From Psychrobacter sp. DAB_AL43B (GTDB taxonomy: Bacteria; Pseudomonadota; Gammaproteobacteria; Pseudomonadales; Moraxellaceae): 64,000 nt of DNA. Positions 1 through 11,640 of this stretch are shown here, piece by piece. Made by a program: the position numbers and the translations under genes. The stretch covers positions 868,001 through 932,000 of the forward strand of contig NZ_LT799838.1 in NCBI RefSeq assembly GCF_900168255.1. The letters are read 5' to 3'. How positions within the stretch are numbered: position 1 is the first letter of the stretch; every line of letters starts with the position of its first letter. The notes under the pieces were generated by a model. The model was not told the origin of the DNA. It ran no database searches and saw nothing but the letters and a program-made list of their open reading frames with translations.

Positions 1-1
1 A

Positions 2-1261
2 AAGCAAGCGGCTACTCAGCCTGCTGATAATAACGCTGTATCTAATCGATTACCCTATCTAAGTAGCTTTGCTAGCGAAGTTGCTAATAGCTGGTTGCTG
101 CCTGATGGGGTGGTCGATGTGTTGTTTGAGGATGCGCATAAGCAAGAAGTACTTAGGCATCAATTGACACAACAGCTCATCACGCATGGTTATCAATTAG
201 TTTGTCCGCCAATGATTGAGTTTACCGAATCGTTATTAAGCGGTGCTTCAGAGGATTTAAAACGTCAAACCTTTAAGATTATCGATCAACTAACCGGTCG
301 CTTGATGGGCATACGCGCTGATATTACGCCGCAGATTTTGCGTATTGATGCGCATCATGGTGGCGACGGTATCGCGCGTTATTGCTACGCAGGCGATGTG
401 ATTCATACTTTGCCGTCAGGACTTTTTGGCTCACGCACACCGCTACAGTTAGGTGCTGAAATATTTGGCTGCGCGTCGCTTACAGCAGATATCGAGCTGA
501 TAGATGTATTGTTTAGCATGATAAATAGCTTGGATATGAGCGCTGCACTGCACGTCGATTTGGGTCATGTAGCCATATTTAAGCGTTTAGCAGAATTAGC
601 AGAATTGTCTGATAGTGACACTGAGCAATTGATGCATCTTTATGCCAATAAAAACCTGCCTGAGCTTAAACGGCTTTGCCAAGCATTGCCGATGGGTAAT
701 GACTTTTATGCCTTAGCGCGCTTTGGTCATGATATTGTAAACTTATTAGCGAAGTTGTCAGATAACGCTCAGCAAGATATCGAAATTGTAACCGCTATCG
801 ATGAGTTACAACGTCTAAAAACACATTTGCAAGAACAGTGGCAGTGTCCTGTGAGCATCGATGTCACAGAGCTGTCAGGCTATCACTATCATACCGGCAT
901 TGTGTTCAATGGCTATATCAATAGCGAGACCCAGCCGCTGGTACGTGGCGGGCGTTTCGATGGTATGAAAAGCGGCAATCAATTAGCCAGTAATCAGCCG
1001 CGTGAAGCCACAGGCTTTAGTATGGATGTCAGTCGTTTACTTGCGCATACACAGCTTGAGGCGCCAACCGTCGTGCTGGTCGACCATAACGCATTAAGTA
1101 GTTTGGACAACGAACAGATGCAGCTGCTATTACAACAAGTGGCAAGCTTGCGTCAACAAGGCTATCGCGTCACTATGCCATTAAGTGCAGAAGATATGCC
1201 AGTAGGGTTGACCTATCGTTTAAACTTTATAGATAATCAGTGGCAGCTAGAATCTGTTTAA
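2..1261 (+). CDS. hisZ: ATP phosphoribosyltransferase regulatory subunit HisZ (5' end missing)
   Basis: HisZ is a catalytically dead relative of histidyl-tRNA synthetase. It pairs with the short form of HisG in the first step of histidine biosynthesis and confers histidine feedback control. The frame is open to the left edge (residues ...LPYLSSFASEVANSWLLPDG), so the TTG at 95 is not the real start and only a few residues are probably missing. Class II synthetase-like blocks are visible: RADITPQILRID, then the C-terminal YHYHTGIVFNGY and GGRFDGM. It lies about 170 bp upstream of purA on the same strand. Confusion with the true HisS is unlikely, because hisS lies at 9204. Confidence 0.93.
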   Translation, partial: KQAATQPADNNAVSNRLPYLSSFASEVANSWLLPDGVVDVLFEDAHKQEVLRHQLTQQLITHGYQLVCPPMIEFTESLLSGASEDLKRQTFKIIDQLTGRLMGIRADITPQILRIDAHHGGDGIARYCYAGDVIHTLPSGLFGSRTPLQLGAEIFGCASLTADIELIDVLFSMINSLDMSAALHVDLGHVAIFKRLAELAELSDSDTEQLMHLYANKNLPELKRLCQALPMGNDFYALARFGHDIVNLLAKLSDNAQQDIEIVTAIDELQRLKTHLQEQWQCPVSIDVTELSGYHYHTGIVFNGYINSETQPLVRGGRFDGMKSGNQLASNQPREATGFSMDVSRLLAHTQLEAPTVVLVDHNALSSLDNEQMQLLLQQVASLRQQGYRVTMPLSAEDMPVGLTYRLNFIDNQWQLESV

Positions 1262-1424
1262 ATTTGAAAACTCTCTAAATCTAGAAGCTATTTAAATAAA
1301 AACCATTCAGTTATTAAGTCGCTAAGAAACATACAGCTGAAAAAGTATCATTTTTTAGCATTACTTTAATTTTGATATATTTTTTTTAAACTATTATTGC
1401 ACACACCTCAATACATAAAGGTAA

Positions 1425-2723
<1,299 letters not shown>

Positions 2724-2765
2724 TTTGTTTACGACATCGCCAAAATAGCTTGTTGTGGTTAAATA

Positions 2766-2797
2766 AAAAATCCCAGTGCTCAGCATTGGGATTTTTT
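2766..2797 (+). terminator. Intrinsic terminator after purA
   Basis: The arms AATCCCAGTGCT and AGCATTGGGATT form a stem with one G-U pair, flanked by an A-run on the left and six T on the right. Confidence 0.85.
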
Positions 2798-2992
2798 ATG
2801 TCATTTTTTTGATAAATCGCTACCAGACACTATTAACTCTTTAATTACACTAAATGAAGGTAAGCTATACTAAAAAAGGCTAAGATAAAGCTTAATAGTG
2901 TTATTTTTCTTAAAAGCTATTATGTGTCTTTTAAGAGGTACTATGCGGTGAAAAGGATTTTACCAACGTCTAAATGATAAGGGAGAAGCAAT

Positions 2993-3445
2993 ATGACAAT
3001 CAACATTATAACCAATAGAGCTACTAACAAAGCCACCAATATTATCCAGCAGTCCATCCGCAATTTATCATTGGTACTGCTAGCTTCCGCTGCCTTTATG
3101 TTACCCACGCTATCTTGGGGTGCACAAAACTGCGATAAACCTATTAATGACTTTGACGGCTTATATTGCTTAACCAAAGTATATTTAGAAGCAGATAAAG
3201 AGCTTAATAACTCATATGAAAAGCTAACTAAACGCTTAAGCGCCAAACAAAAAACCACGTTAAAACGTGGACAACTTGCTTGGATGCGTGAGCGCAATGA
3301 TCGATGTAGTTATAATGATGAAGATGGTTTTTATGTCAACATGAACTGTGCTACTCGAACAACCACTGAGCGTGTGAACTTCTTAAATGAGCGTGTGCGT
3401 GAATGTGCCGCTGGCAGTTGTCGCGACAGTCGTTTGGGAGAGTAA
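2993..3445 (+). CDS. Small secreted LprI/DUF1311-type protein
   Basis: This 150-residue protein has a hydrophobic N-terminal segment (about residues 25-45, ending near SWGAQNC) that reads as a signal peptide. The mature part carries spaced cysteines and the pattern CxxxxxDxxxCLxxxxxxADxxLNxxYxxL...W...R..C seen in the DUF1311/LprI N-terminal domain, a family that includes a mycobacterial lysozyme inhibitor. The start at 2993 has AAGGGAG about 7 bp upstream. It forms a single-gene unit with its own terminator. A periplasmic location is inferred; function in this organism is unknown. Confidence 0.75.
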   Translation: MTINIITNRATNKATNIIQQSIRNLSLVLLASAAFMLPTLSWGAQNCDKPINDFDGLYCLTKVYLEADKELNNSYEKLTKRLSAKQKTTLKRGQLAWMRERNDRCSYNDEDGFYVNMNCATRTTTERVNFLNERVRECAAGSCRDSRLGE

Positions 3446-3513
3446 CGATAGAGTAGCTGTATTATAAAGCTGCTGGTTAGCGGTTAAGCTGTCTCAGATT
3501 TCATATTTGATCA

Positions 3514-3546
3514 AAACCCCTAATGCTATATGTTAGGGGTTTTTTC
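3514..3546 (+). terminator. Intrinsic terminator after the LprI-type gene
   Basis: AAACCCCTAA and TTAGGGGTTT pair across a 9-nt loop and are followed by a T-run. Confidence 0.88.
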
Positions 3547-3837
3547 TAATAAGGCTTATAAACAATTTTTGCTAAGTTTTATGCCCGTACATGGAAAAGG
3601 TTATAGTCTATAAATAGAAGCGTATCAACGATTAATAAGTGCTAAATTTACCGTTATGCAAGCTACGGTCATAAATTAATCCTATCATTTATAGCCTCAA
3701 TCATTATAATAGGCAACAATCACGCGCTGAGAGTTATGTATTCCGCATTGGCATACGTAAATGAGAGACATCAGCACGGCGATCAAAGATAAAATAACGT
3801 ATTTATTATCTAACTTATTATTTATTAGGAGCTCATC
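3547..3837. other. Spacer before ndk with a possible -10
   Basis: No gene is visible. A TATAAT at 3705-3710 is a candidate -10 for ndk but lacks a clear -35. The ndk ribosome binding site TAGGAG is at about 3826. Confidence 0.4.
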
Positions 3838-4269
3838 ATGGCTATCGAACGCACTTTATCTATCATCAAACCTGACGCTGTTGGCGGCAACCATATCGGC
3901 GCTATTTATGAGCGTTTTGAACAAGCCGGTCTAAAAATCGTTGCTGCTAAAATGCAACAATTAGATGACGAAAAAGCAGGCGGTTTTTACGCTGAGCATG
4001 CTGAACGTCCATTTTACGATGACTTAAAATCTTTTATGATGTCAGGTCCAGTATTGGTATCAGTATTAGAAGGCGAAAATGCTATCGCTAAGCATCGCGA
4101 AATCATGGGCGCTACTAACCCAAAAGACGCTGACAAAGGCACTATCCGTGCTGATTTCGCTAGCAGCATCGATGAAAACGCGGTTCATGGTTCTGATTCA
4201 GCTGAGTCAGCTGCACGTGAAATCAGCTACTTCTTCAATGAAGATGAAGTTTGTGCGCGTACACGTTAA
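3838..4269 (+). CDS. ndk: Nucleoside diphosphate kinase
   Basis: Ndk moves the terminal phosphate between nucleoside triphosphates and diphosphates through a phosphohistidine. The protein is 143 residues, the standard length, and starts [15 protein letters not shown]. The active-site histidine sits in NAVHGSDS near residue 117, with ERPFYDDL and KGTIRADF also present. The start ATG follows TAGGAG. It is transcribed alone, with a terminator about 65 bp downstream. Confidence 0.98.
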   Translation: MAIERTLSIIKPDAVGGNHIGAIYERFEQAGLKIVAAKMQQLDDEKAGGFYAEHAERPFYDDLKSFMMSGPVLVSVLEGENAIAKHREIMGATNPKDADKGTIRADFASSIDENAVHGSDSAESAAREISYFFNEDEVCARTR

Positions 4270-4333
4270 TAGCAGTTTTTATTAGCAGCCGCTATTATAA
4301 ACAATAGCGCTGACTAATAATTAGTGTGGCGAG

Positions 4334-4364
4334 ACGGCTTATATCTTTTGGTATAAGCCGTTTT
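4334..4364 (+). terminator. Intrinsic terminator after ndk
   Basis: ACGGCTTATA and TATAAGCCGT form a 10-bp stem followed by TTTT. Confidence 0.88.
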
Positions 4365-4587
4365 AGCTATTATAATAGTCTGACTATGTATTGAAATTTT
4401 CATTATTCTCCCTCATTATTGGTTTTACTTAGCGTTATCAATCCTTTATCAGTATGTTGTTATCAGTTTATGATAAAAAATGCGCTCATAACGGATTGCT
4501 CATGCATTCATATATTGGGTATGTCTAGCAACGCCCATCTCAATAATTGCATCGCTTATAATAGCAAATGCAAAAAGGTTATTTATT
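4365..4587. other. Spacer before rlmN with a possible -10
   Basis: No gene is supported. TATAAT at 4557-4562 lies 25 bp before the rlmN ATG and could be its -10. If it is, the 5' leader would be very short. An open frame at 4419-4637 overlaps rlmN out of frame and looks random. Confidence 0.35.
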
Positions 4588-5817
4588 ATGTCGACTGTTC
4601 AAACTCCTGTCCAACATGTCCCAGCCAAGACTGCTAAAAGCATCAAATTGGTAGATGAGGCGCAGGCGAAAACCAATCTACTAGGTATGACCCAAGCGCA
4701 ATTGGCAGATTACTTTAAGAGTATCGGTGAAAAGCCGTTTCGCTCGACGCAAGTAATCAGATGGATTTATCAGCAAGGGGTGACCGATTTTGAACAGATG
4801 ACTAATTTAAGCAAAGGTCTGCGCGATAAACTATCAGCCAATGCCTGCGTCATCCCGCCAAAAGTCATCCATCGCCAATATAGTGATGATGGTACGCGTA
4901 AGTGGGTATTTGAAGTCACTGGTGGCTCATTGGTTGAGACGGTATTGATTCCTGCTGATGATAGCAAAATTAACGGTCGTAAGACCTTATGTGTATCTTC
5001 ACAAGTAGGCTGTGCGCTAGACTGTAGCTTTTGTAGTACCGGTAAGCAGGGCTTTGAGCGCGATTTAACAGCAGCTGAAATTCTCGGTCAATTGTGGGTT
5101 GCTAATGCTTCTTATATGACTGATAAGAACGACAGCTTAGAAGGCGTTGATCATAGCTTATGGGAAAATAACGTCACCAACGTTGTGATGATGGGTATGG
5201 GTGAACCGTTATTGAACTATCGTCCCGTTGTCAGTTCAATGGAGTTGATGCTCAGTGACCATGCTTATGGTTTATCAAAGCGCCGCGTTACCTTGTCAAC
5301 TTCAGGTGTGGTTCCTAAGATGTATGAGTTGGCACAAGAGCTTGATGTCGCTTTAGCGATTTCATTACACGCACCAAACGATGAGCTACGCAATGAGCTG
5401 GTACCGATTAATAAAAAATACCCACTAGAGCAGCTGATGGCGGCCGCAAGAAACTACGTTTTTGACGTAAATCCACGCCATAAAAAGCACGTCACTATTG
5501 AATACGTCATGTTAGATGGTGTCAACGACAGTAATGAGCATGCTAAACAATTGGTAACCTTATTGGGTGATTTACCAAGTAAAATTAACTTAATACCGTT
5601 TAATCCTTTTCCACATGCAGACTATGATAAGTCGAGCAATAATCGCATTCATGCCTTTAGCAATATACTAAGTGACGCAGGTTTTGTCTGTACCATTCGT
5701 CAAACACGCGGTGATGATATTGATGCCGCTTGTGGGCAATTGGTTGGGCAAGTAGCAGACAGAACACGTCGTTCAGCTGCTTGGCAGCAAAGTATCAAAG
5801 ACCGTGAAAATATTTAG
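4588..5817 (+). CDS. rlmN: Dual-specificity 23S rRNA/tRNA adenine-C2 methyltransferase RlmN
   Basis: RlmN is a radical-SAM enzyme that methylates C2 of A2503 in 23S rRNA and of A37 in some tRNAs, supporting reading accuracy. The iron-sulfur cluster cysteines are in CALDCSFC (about residues 142-149), and GMGEPLLNY follows. A C-terminal cysteine in DAACGQL matches the methyl-carrying or resolving cysteine of the family. At 409 residues it is slightly longer than the E. coli protein, with about 25 extra N-terminal residues before LLGMTQAQL. It heads the conserved cluster running to der. Confidence 0.96.
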   Translation: MSTVQTPVQHVPAKTAKSIKLVDEAQAKTNLLGMTQAQLADYFKSIGEKPFRSTQVIRWIYQQGVTDFEQMTNLSKGLRDKLSANACVIPPKVIHRQYSDDGTRKWVFEVTGGSLVETVLIPADDSKINGRKTLCVSSQVGCALDCSFCSTGKQGFERDLTAAEILGQLWVANASYMTDKNDSLEGVDHSLWENNVTNVVMMGMGEPLLNYRPVVSSMELMLSDHAYGLSKRRVTLSTSGVVPKMYELAQELDVALAISLHAPNDELRNELVPINKKYPLEQLMAAARNYVFDVNPRHKKHVTIEYVMLDGVNDSNEHAKQLVTLLGDLPSKINLIPFNPFPHADYDKSSNNRIHAFSNILSDAGFVCTIRQTRGDDIDAACGQLVGQVADRTRRSAAWQQSIKDRENI

Positions 5818-6097
5818 CGCCCAGATTTAAGTCTAAAAGCTCAAGCACAATTTAAAGAAGCCTGCTGACCGTTTTTAGCACGCTTTAACTGTCATTTTTC
5901 CGTCTTGATAGTAACAGAAATGTAGCCATAGTGATTAATAACCACTAATTAGCAACTAAATTGTACTTAAGTGGGTTAAATCTATTAAACTGATGCCTCG
6001 ATGATCGAACGCATTGAATCACAGTTTTATGATGGTAGCCATGATGACTTCTAAGAATTCTTATCAGTTTAAATATCAAACACTTTTTTCTCATACG

Positions 6098-6976
6098 ATG
6101 AAGCGGTTGAGGTTTACGGTTTTTCAAAAAAGTAGCTCGCAGCGTGTCTTGCTTGCAGGTGCGCTGAGTGCTCTGCTACTGTCCGGCTGCCAAAGCACAC
6201 CGACCAATGATTTATTAAATGGCACCCCTTATCAAACTTCAACGCGACCGAATGATGATCGTAATTTAGATCAGCAAGAAATTGCTCGCGTTCGAACGAC
6301 ACTTGCTGCACAATATATTCGCAAAAACGAGCTTGATGCAGCACAGCGTCAACTCGAAAAAGCCTTGGCTGCCGATAGCCGTTATGCGCCAGCCTATGAT
6401 ATGATGGGCGTTTTGATGCAGCAAGAGGGCAGCCGCCTTAATCTTGAAAAAGCCGATCAGTACTTTAAAAAAGCCATTGCCTTTGATAAAGAATTTTATC
6501 AAGCAAATAATAATTATGGCGTTTATTTGTCGCAGATGAAGCGCTACAAAGAGGCGGCAGCACAGCTTGAGATTGCAGGTGCCGCGCTAGGCTATGAAGG
6601 TCGTATTGGTGCGTTAGAGAATTTAGGTCGTACTTACCTTCAGCTAAACGATCACCCAGCCGCGGCCAAAGCTTTTTTGCGTGCCTTAGAAGGTAATCGT
6701 AATAGTATTATTGCCCACATTGAGTTGGTTGATTTATTACTCGAGCAGCAGCGTGTGCAGCAAGCACAAAGGCTTTATGATGAAACATTAATATTGGTGA
6801 AGGGGGATGCTATTAGTCCGCGTCTACTCTTACAAGGTATCAAACTTGCCGCTGCGCAAAATAACATAGCAACGCGCCAGCAATTGGCACAGCAACTTTT
6901 GTCCGCTTATCCGCTAAGCGATGAAGCAAAACAACTTAAGACTTGGCTTAATAATCCAGAGGCACCATGGAAATGA
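6098..6976 (+). CDS. pilW: Type IV pilus assembly lipoprotein PilF/PilW (TPR)
   Basis: PilF (PilW) is an outer-membrane lipoprotein that helps the PilQ secretin assemble into multimers. Starting at ATG 6098 gives MKRLRFTV... and a lipobox LSGC near residue 31. In-frame ATG codons at 6029-6044 and a TTG at 6014 would lengthen the n-region, and none has a strong ribosome site, so the start is uncertain. Tetratricopeptide units fill most of the mature protein, for example the AQRQLEKALAADSRYAPAY region. The end overlaps the rodZ start by 10 bp, indicating coupled translation. Its position between rlmN and rodZ is the usual gammaproteobacterial order. Confidence 0.88.
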   Translation: MKRLRFTVFQKSSSQRVLLAGALSALLLSGCQSTPTNDLLNGTPYQTSTRPNDDRNLDQQEIARVRTTLAAQYIRKNELDAAQRQLEKALAADSRYAPAYDMMGVLMQQEGSRLNLEKADQYFKKAIAFDKEFYQANNNYGVYLSQMKRYKEAAAQLEIAGAALGYEGRIGALENLGRTYLQLNDHPAAAKAFLRALEGNRNSIIAHIELVDLLLEQQRVQQAQRLYDETLILVKGDAISPRLLLQGIKLAAAQNNIATRQQLAQQLLSAYPLSDEAKQLKTWLNNPEAPWK

Positions 6977-7791
6977 CCAACCCATCATCAAACACTCAAT
7001 CTAACGCTCAGGGATCATTTGGTGCCATGTTGCAGCAAGCCCGCAAAACTAAGCAAGTAAGTTTAGAGGACGCGGCCGCTGAGTTATTTATTTTAAAACG
7101 TCATTTGCAAGCATTAGAAAATGAAGATTTTACTGTTTTACCACAAGCGGCATTTGCCCGTGGTTTTGCGATTAACTATGCCAAATTTTTGGGTCTAGAC
7201 CCAGTCAGAATAGCGAGTAGCTTTGATGCCGCTTACCCTAATGAGCTAAAGTCGCGTTCGCCTAGTAATATTCAGTCGCCACTGCGTCCTATGGGTACTT
7301 TGCAACGTGATACGCATAACCGTATTCGTTTTAATCCGTTACTTATCATCGCGGTCATCGGGGTCATTATTTTAGCGATTTTTTTATTTCGTATGGTGAG
7401 TAATGCGAGCAAAGAAAACACTGAACAGCCGGTATCGACGGGCGAGGATATATCAGCGGTAGAACAAGCGCAAGGGGCGGCCATTAATACGGATGCCACA
7501 GGCGTTGGAGCTTCGGGTTCGGCGCTAAATCTAGGTGGCGATCCAAGTACAGCGCCTGCTACTTTAGATGTTAAGCTGACGGATGCCGCTGTCGTTAGTA
7601 TCACAGATGCCTCTGGTAGTAGCTTGATAAATGGTTCTCAGGCGGCTGGTGATTATCAACTTTCAGGCATGCCACCATTTAATGTGCAGATTGATAATAT
7701 CAATAATGTCAGCTTAATGCTTAATCAAAAAGCAGTCGCTTTGAATAGTTATGCGAATGGTAGCCAAGCCAGCTTTGAGTTAGCCCCTTAA
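6967..7791 (+). CDS. rodZ: Cytoskeletal shape protein RodZ
   Basis: RodZ is an inner-membrane protein that links MreB filaments to the elongation machinery and keeps rod shape. The 274 residues read as an N-terminal XRE-like helix-turn-helix (about 15-85, LQQARKTKQVSLEDAAAEL), a basic stretch, one membrane span (about 120-142, LLIIAVIGVIILAIFLF), a low-complexity linker, and a C-terminal DUF4115-type domain (about 195-274). AGAGG precedes the ATG at 6967, inside the end of pilW. The C-terminal domain looks complete but short compared with E. coli. Confidence 0.88.
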   Translation: MEMTNPSSNTQSNAQGSFGAMLQQARKTKQVSLEDAAAELFILKRHLQALENEDFTVLPQAAFARGFAINYAKFLGLDPVRIASSFDAAYPNELKSRSPSNIQSPLRPMGTLQRDTHNRIRFNPLLIIAVIGVIILAIFLFRMVSNASKENTEQPVSTGEDISAVEQAQGAAINTDATGVGASGSALNLGGDPSTAPATLDVKLTDAAVVSITDASGSSLINGSQAAGDYQLSGMPPFNVQIDNINNVSLMLNQKAVALNSYANGSQASFELAP

Positions 7792-7851
7792 AGTATTAAG
7801 CGGTTAGTTTTTAATTGACCAGTTTTTAAGTTACTGTGAATTTTATAAGCA

Positions 7852-7907
7852 ACTGTTTAAAAATCACTGTTTAAAAGCAACTATCTAAGAATGGCTGTTT
7901 TAAAACG
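7852..7907. repeat. Four 14-bp tandem repeats upstream of ispG
   Basis: Units begin at 7852, 7866, 7880 and 7894. The first two read ACTGTTTAAAAATC and ACTGTTTAAAAGCA; the third (ACTATCTAAG...) and fourth (GCTGTTTTAAA...) are diverged. A TATAAT at 7910-7915 follows at once, so the array occupies the -35 and upstream-activator region of a likely ispG promoter. Confidence 0.75.
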
Positions 7908-7960
7908 ATTATAATTACGTTTATTTTCCGTTCTCCTCGTTCCAATGAAAGGGTTTGTTT

Positions 7961-9076
7961 ATGTCAACGTCAGCGCCTATTAACCGTCGTCTTACCAAGA
8001 AAATATATGTCGGTGATGTTGCGATCGGTGGCGATGCACCGATTAGTGTGCAAAGCATGACCAATACCGACACTTGTGATGTGGCAGCAACCGTTGCACA
8101 GATTGAGCGCTGCGTAGAAGCAGGGGCGGATTTAATGCGGGTTTCGACCCCGACGATGGATACGGTAAGAGCGTTTGGTGAAATTCGCAAATTGGTCAGC
8201 GTACCTTTAATTGCCGATGTGCATTTTGACCATAAAATTGCTTTAGCGGTTGCTGAAGCCGGTGCCGATTGCTTACGTATTAACCCTGGTAACATTGGTA
8301 GCGATGCCAAAGTACGCGAAGTGGTTGCCTGTGCTAAGCACTACAATATTCCCATTCGTATTGGCGTTAATGCCGGCTCTTTAGAAAAAGATATTCAGCG
8401 CAAATATACTGAGCCAACCGGCGCGGCGATGCTTGAGTCAGCGATGCGTCATATCGATATATTAGAGCGCCTTAACTTTGATCAATATAAAGTGTCCGTC
8501 AAAGCCAGCAACGTATTTTTGACCTTGGATGCTTATCGCCTTATATCTGCACAGATTGATAATCCGCTGCATTTAGGCGTGACCGAAGCTGGTGTCTATC
8601 GTACCGGTGCAGTCAAATCTGCCATCGCTCTTGGTGGTTTATTATTAGACGGTATCGGTGATACTATTCGTATCTCATTGGCCGCAGAGCCAGAAGAAGA
8701 AATTAAAATCGGTTTTGATATTTTAAAGTCGCTGAATATTCGCTCTAATGGCGTTAACTTTATTGCTTGCCCAAGCTGCTCACGCCAAGAGTTTGATGTG
8801 ATTAGAGTGATGACAGCGCTAGAATCACGTTTAGAAGACATTCGTGAGCCAATGAATTTGTCAGTGATTGGCTGTAAAGTGAACGGTCCGGGTGAGGCCA
8901 AAGAGGCCGATATCGGTATCGTTGGTGCGGCACCAAAGTCGCTGGTATACCGTATGGGCGAAAAAAGCCATCTGATTGATACGGATAACTTAGTCGATGA
9001 GATAGAAAGCATGGTGCGTGCCCATGCAGAAGACTTGGCAAAAAAACGTGAAAATGAAATCATTCGCGTAAGATAA
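7961..9076 (+). CDS. ispG: 4-hydroxy-3-methylbut-2-enyl diphosphate synthase IspG
   Basis: IspG is the iron-sulfur enzyme of the MEP pathway that converts MEcPP to HMBPP on the way to isoprenoids and ubiquinone. I take ATG 7961 ([10 protein letters not shown]) over an in-frame TTG at 7955, because GAAAGGG sits upstream at the right spacing. The cluster cysteines are in [13 protein letters not shown] and the later [14 protein letters not shown]. Other family blocks are [21 protein letters not shown] and RINPGNIG. Length (371 residues) is normal. It has its own likely promoter within the cluster. Confidence 0.97.
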   Translation: MSTSAPINRRLTKKIYVGDVAIGGDAPISVQSMTNTDTCDVAATVAQIERCVEAGADLMRVSTPTMDTVRAFGEIRKLVSVPLIADVHFDHKIALAVAEAGADCLRINPGNIGSDAKVREVVACAKHYNIPIRIGVNAGSLEKDIQRKYTEPTGAAMLESAMRHIDILERLNFDQYKVSVKASNVFLTLDAYRLISAQIDNPLHLGVTEAGVYRTGAVKSAIALGGLLLDGIGDTIRISLAAEPEEEIKIGFDILKSLNIRSNGVNFIACPSCSRQEFDVIRVMTALESRLEDIREPMNLSVIGCKVNGPGEAKEADIGIVGAAPKSLVYRMGEKSHLIDTDNLVDEIESMVRAHAEDLAKKRENEIIRVR

Positions 9077-9203
9077 TTGACAGTTTTGGTTTATAAGTAC
9101 AAATCATTCAAGTGCAAGTTAGCCATTAAAATAACGCTCAATGAAGCGCAAAGACTATAATAATAGTAATCCCTGTTAAAAATTTTAAGGACACGACCGT
9201 ACC

Positions 9204-10517
9204 ATGATTAAAGCTATTAAAGGGTTTAATGATATTTTGCCTGCACAGTCTGCAAAATGGCTGCACTTAGAGTCGATATTGGCTGACGTGCTGGGCAGGT
9301 ACGGTTATGAGCATATTCGCTTGCCTATCGTTGAGCAAACCGATTTATTTGCCCGTGCGATTGGCGGCGCAACTGATATCGTCGAAAAAGAGATGTATAG
9401 CTTTACTGATAAGTCTGATCCGCCAACGCCATTAGCGTTACGTCCTGAAGGGACAGCTGGGGCGGTACGAGCAGTCATCGAGCACAACCTTTTACGTGGT
9501 GACACACCTAAGCTTTGGTATATTGGTCCGATGTTCCGTTATGAGCGTCCGCAAAAAGGCCGTTATCGTCAGTTTCATCAATTGGGTGTTGAGAGCTTTG
9601 GTAGTGCATTACCGGATGCAGATGCAGAACTGATTGCGATGACGCATCTGATGTGGCAAGCATTGGGTCTAAAAGACGAGATGCGTTTACAGTTAAATAG
9701 CTTGGGCGAGATTGATGAGCGTCACGCTTATCGCGAAGCACTAGTGACTTATCTGACGGATAAGCAAGAGCAGCTAGATGACGATAGTAAACGTCGTTTG
9801 ACGACCAATCCGCTACGTATTTTAGATAGTAAAGAAGCCAGTACCCAAGCGCTATTGGTAGATGCACCAAAGCTTGCTGATTTCTTGGGTGCGGAAAGCG
9901 TGGCGCATTTTGAGCAAGTTCAAACCTATTTGACTGAGCTTGGTATCAATTTTGAGATCAATCCGCACTTAGTGCGCGGTCTTGATTATTATAATAAAAC
10001 GGTGTTTGAGTGGGTAACTGACAAGCTTGGTAGTCAAGCGACCGTATGTGCCGGTGGCCGCTATGATGGCCTGGTCGGACAGCTAAAGTCTATGGATACG
10101 CGTGATAGCAAAGAGAATAATAAAGAGAATAGCAAGCCGGTAAAATCTGAACCAGCGGTTGGTTTTGCAATGGGGCTTGAGCGTTTATTGTTGCTGATTG
10201 AAGCCGTCGCCCCAATAGCTGATCTGCCAGCTTGCGATATCTTTGTGGTTGCCCATCCGGAGGTTTATAGTGCCGGTATTGGTTATGCTCAAGACTTGCG
10301 TTATAGCCGTCCAGATTTGCGAGTAAAAATGGCAAGTGCTACTAGCCTGAAAGCACAAATGAAAAAGGCCGATAAATCAGGTGCTGCATTGACCGTTATT
10401 ATCGCCCAGCAAGAAATTGATGATAAAACGATTAGCATCAAAGATATGCAGACCGGTGAACAACGCACGGCCGCGCAAGAGTGGTTGTCGAATAAAGAGA
10501 ATTTTGCTCGCCATTAA
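9204..10517 (+). CDS. hisS: Histidyl-tRNA synthetase
   Basis: HisS charges tRNA-His. Class II motifs are visible: motif 1 in the [19 protein letters not shown] region, motif 2 as [18 protein letters not shown], the histidine loop [15 protein letters not shown], and motif 3 as [13 protein letters not shown] charged, low-complexity insert rich in K, E, N and S sits between [11 protein letters not shown] and the motif 3 strand, which is not part of the usual core. The anticodon-binding domain follows. The protein is 437 residues. It is preceded by ispG and followed by yfgM, as in E. coli. Confidence 0.98.
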   Translation: MIKAIKGFNDILPAQSAKWLHLESILADVLGRYGYEHIRLPIVEQTDLFARAIGGATDIVEKEMYSFTDKSDPPTPLALRPEGTAGAVRAVIEHNLLRGDTPKLWYIGPMFRYERPQKGRYRQFHQLGVESFGSALPDADAELIAMTHLMWQALGLKDEMRLQLNSLGEIDERHAYREALVTYLTDKQEQLDDDSKRRLTTNPLRILDSKEASTQALLVDAPKLADFLGAESVAHFEQVQTYLTELGINFEINPHLVRGLDYYNKTVFEWVTDKLGSQATVCAGGRYDGLVGQLKSMDTRDSKENNKENSKPVKSEPAVGFAMGLERLLLLIEAVAPIADLPACDIFVVAHPEVYSAGIGYAQDLRYSRPDLRVKMASATSLKAQMKKADKSGAALTVIIAQQEIDDKTISIKDMQTGEQRTAAQEWLSNKENFARH

Positions 10518-10536
10518 TCTTTGCTCGCATTAAACT
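10503..10536. repeat. 17-bp direct duplication spanning the hisS stop
   Basis: TTTGCTCGCCATTAAT and TTTGCTCGCATTAA are adjacent imperfect copies about 17 bp apart. The first contains the hisS stop codon. Confidence 0.65.
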
Positions 10537-10560
10537 GGTTAGCCAATTATTTGAGTTAAC

Positions 10561-10605
10561 ATGGCATTGTTGTTAATGGTATCGTTCTTAATGACATTGT
10601 TCTTA
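10561..10605. repeat. Three 15-bp tandem repeats upstream of yfgM
   Basis: ATGGCATTGTTGTTA, ATGGTATCGTTCTTA and ATGACATTGTTCTTA stand head to tail with exact 15-bp spacing; a weaker fourth unit may follow. No reading frame uses them. Confidence 0.8.
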
Positions 10606-10661
10606 TATGCCAATGCGCTTAGCTTTAGCAATTTAATATAAATTTTATCAGGTAAAAGTAT

Positions 10662-11456
10662 ATGGCTCTGACCCCTAATTCGCCGAATGCAGACAACTCA
10701 ATGCAAGCGTTAAAGCAATATGGCAGCTATATCGTCACTGCAATTTTGCTAGCATTAGCCGCCTATTTTGGCTGGACTTATTGGCAGAACAATCATGCGC
10801 GAGTAGATACGGTTGCGGCGGATCGCTATGCTGATATTCAACGTTTGAATGAAGAAGTCAGCTTAGCAGCGCAAAACCCAGACCTAGAAGCTGAAGCACA
10901 AGCGTCATTGGCTGAGAGCCGTACGCAACTAAATAAAGATATTGATGCTTTGGTGAACACACATGGTCAATCTGTCTATGCTTGGCAGGCACTGATGATT
11001 AAAGCACGTCAGCAAGTCGATAGTGATGATTTTGCTGCTGCTAGTGAAACCTTTAAAAAAGCCTTAGCCATTGATTTAGGTGATCCAGGCTTAGAAGCAA
11101 TCACTCGTCTGCGCTATGCGACAACACTGTTGGCAGCAGGGGATGCAAAGGCAGCATTAACCGAAGCCAATAATGATATGCCAAGCTCGTTTGAAGCCAG
11201 CCAACAAGAATTGCTAGGTGATATTTACTTGGCACAAGACAATAAAGACTCAGCGATCAAATCTTACAATAATGCTTGGGAATTGTTACGTAATCGTAAA
11301 GAAACACGTGCAGTATTAGCGTTGAAAATGGAAAGTCTGGGTATCGTACCTGAGCCTATCGAAGAACAAACCGGTCTTATCCAAGAGTCTACTGCAACAA
11401 CGCAACCATTAGTGATTGAAGACTCGACAGAGGATGCTGCAGGTGCTGGCGCATAA
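10662..11456 (+). CDS. yfgM: YfgM family inner-membrane TPR protein (SecYEG accessory)
   Basis: YfgM is a single-pass inner-membrane protein found with the SecYEG translocon and the chaperone PpiD, handing over exported proteins. The 264-residue product has one membrane span near residues 20-40 (YIVTAILLALAAYFGWTYW) and a periplasmic helical TPR-like body. A proline- and glutamate-containing tail beyond about residue 225 makes it longer than the E. coli protein. Placement between hisS and bamB is the standard order and supports the assignment. Confidence 0.88.
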   Translation: MALTPNSPNADNSMQALKQYGSYIVTAILLALAAYFGWTYWQNNHARVDTVAADRYADIQRLNEEVSLAAQNPDLEAEAQASLAESRTQLNKDIDALVNTHGQSVYAWQALMIKARQQVDSDDFAAASETFKKALAIDLGDPGLEAITRLRYATTLLAAGDAKAALTEANNDMPSSFEASQQELLGDIYLAQDNKDSAIKSYNNAWELLRNRKETRAVLALKMESLGIVPEPIEEQTGLIQESTATTQPLVIEDSTEDAAGAGA

Positions 11457-11640
11457 TCGCTCAGCTCGAATCTGTTAACCAATATAGCAATACTTCAAAC
11501 TGTTCTACAAACGAAGTAGCGCAGTAAGCTAGTAGAATAATATGAATAACCAGTACTCATCCAAAGTACGTTGTTATTCACCACGTGCTTGCTGATCGCT
11601 AATTTATTAATGATTAATTTATTTGTAGTGAGACCTTATA

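Noticed and set aside
2941..3297. A 118-codon minus-strand frame across the LprI-type gene
   Set aside because: It mirrors the coding strand of a better-supported gene with a signal peptide and conserved cysteines.
4419..4637. A 72-codon frame overlapping the start of rlmN
   Set aside because: Out of frame with rlmN, cysteine-rich random composition, no ribosome site.
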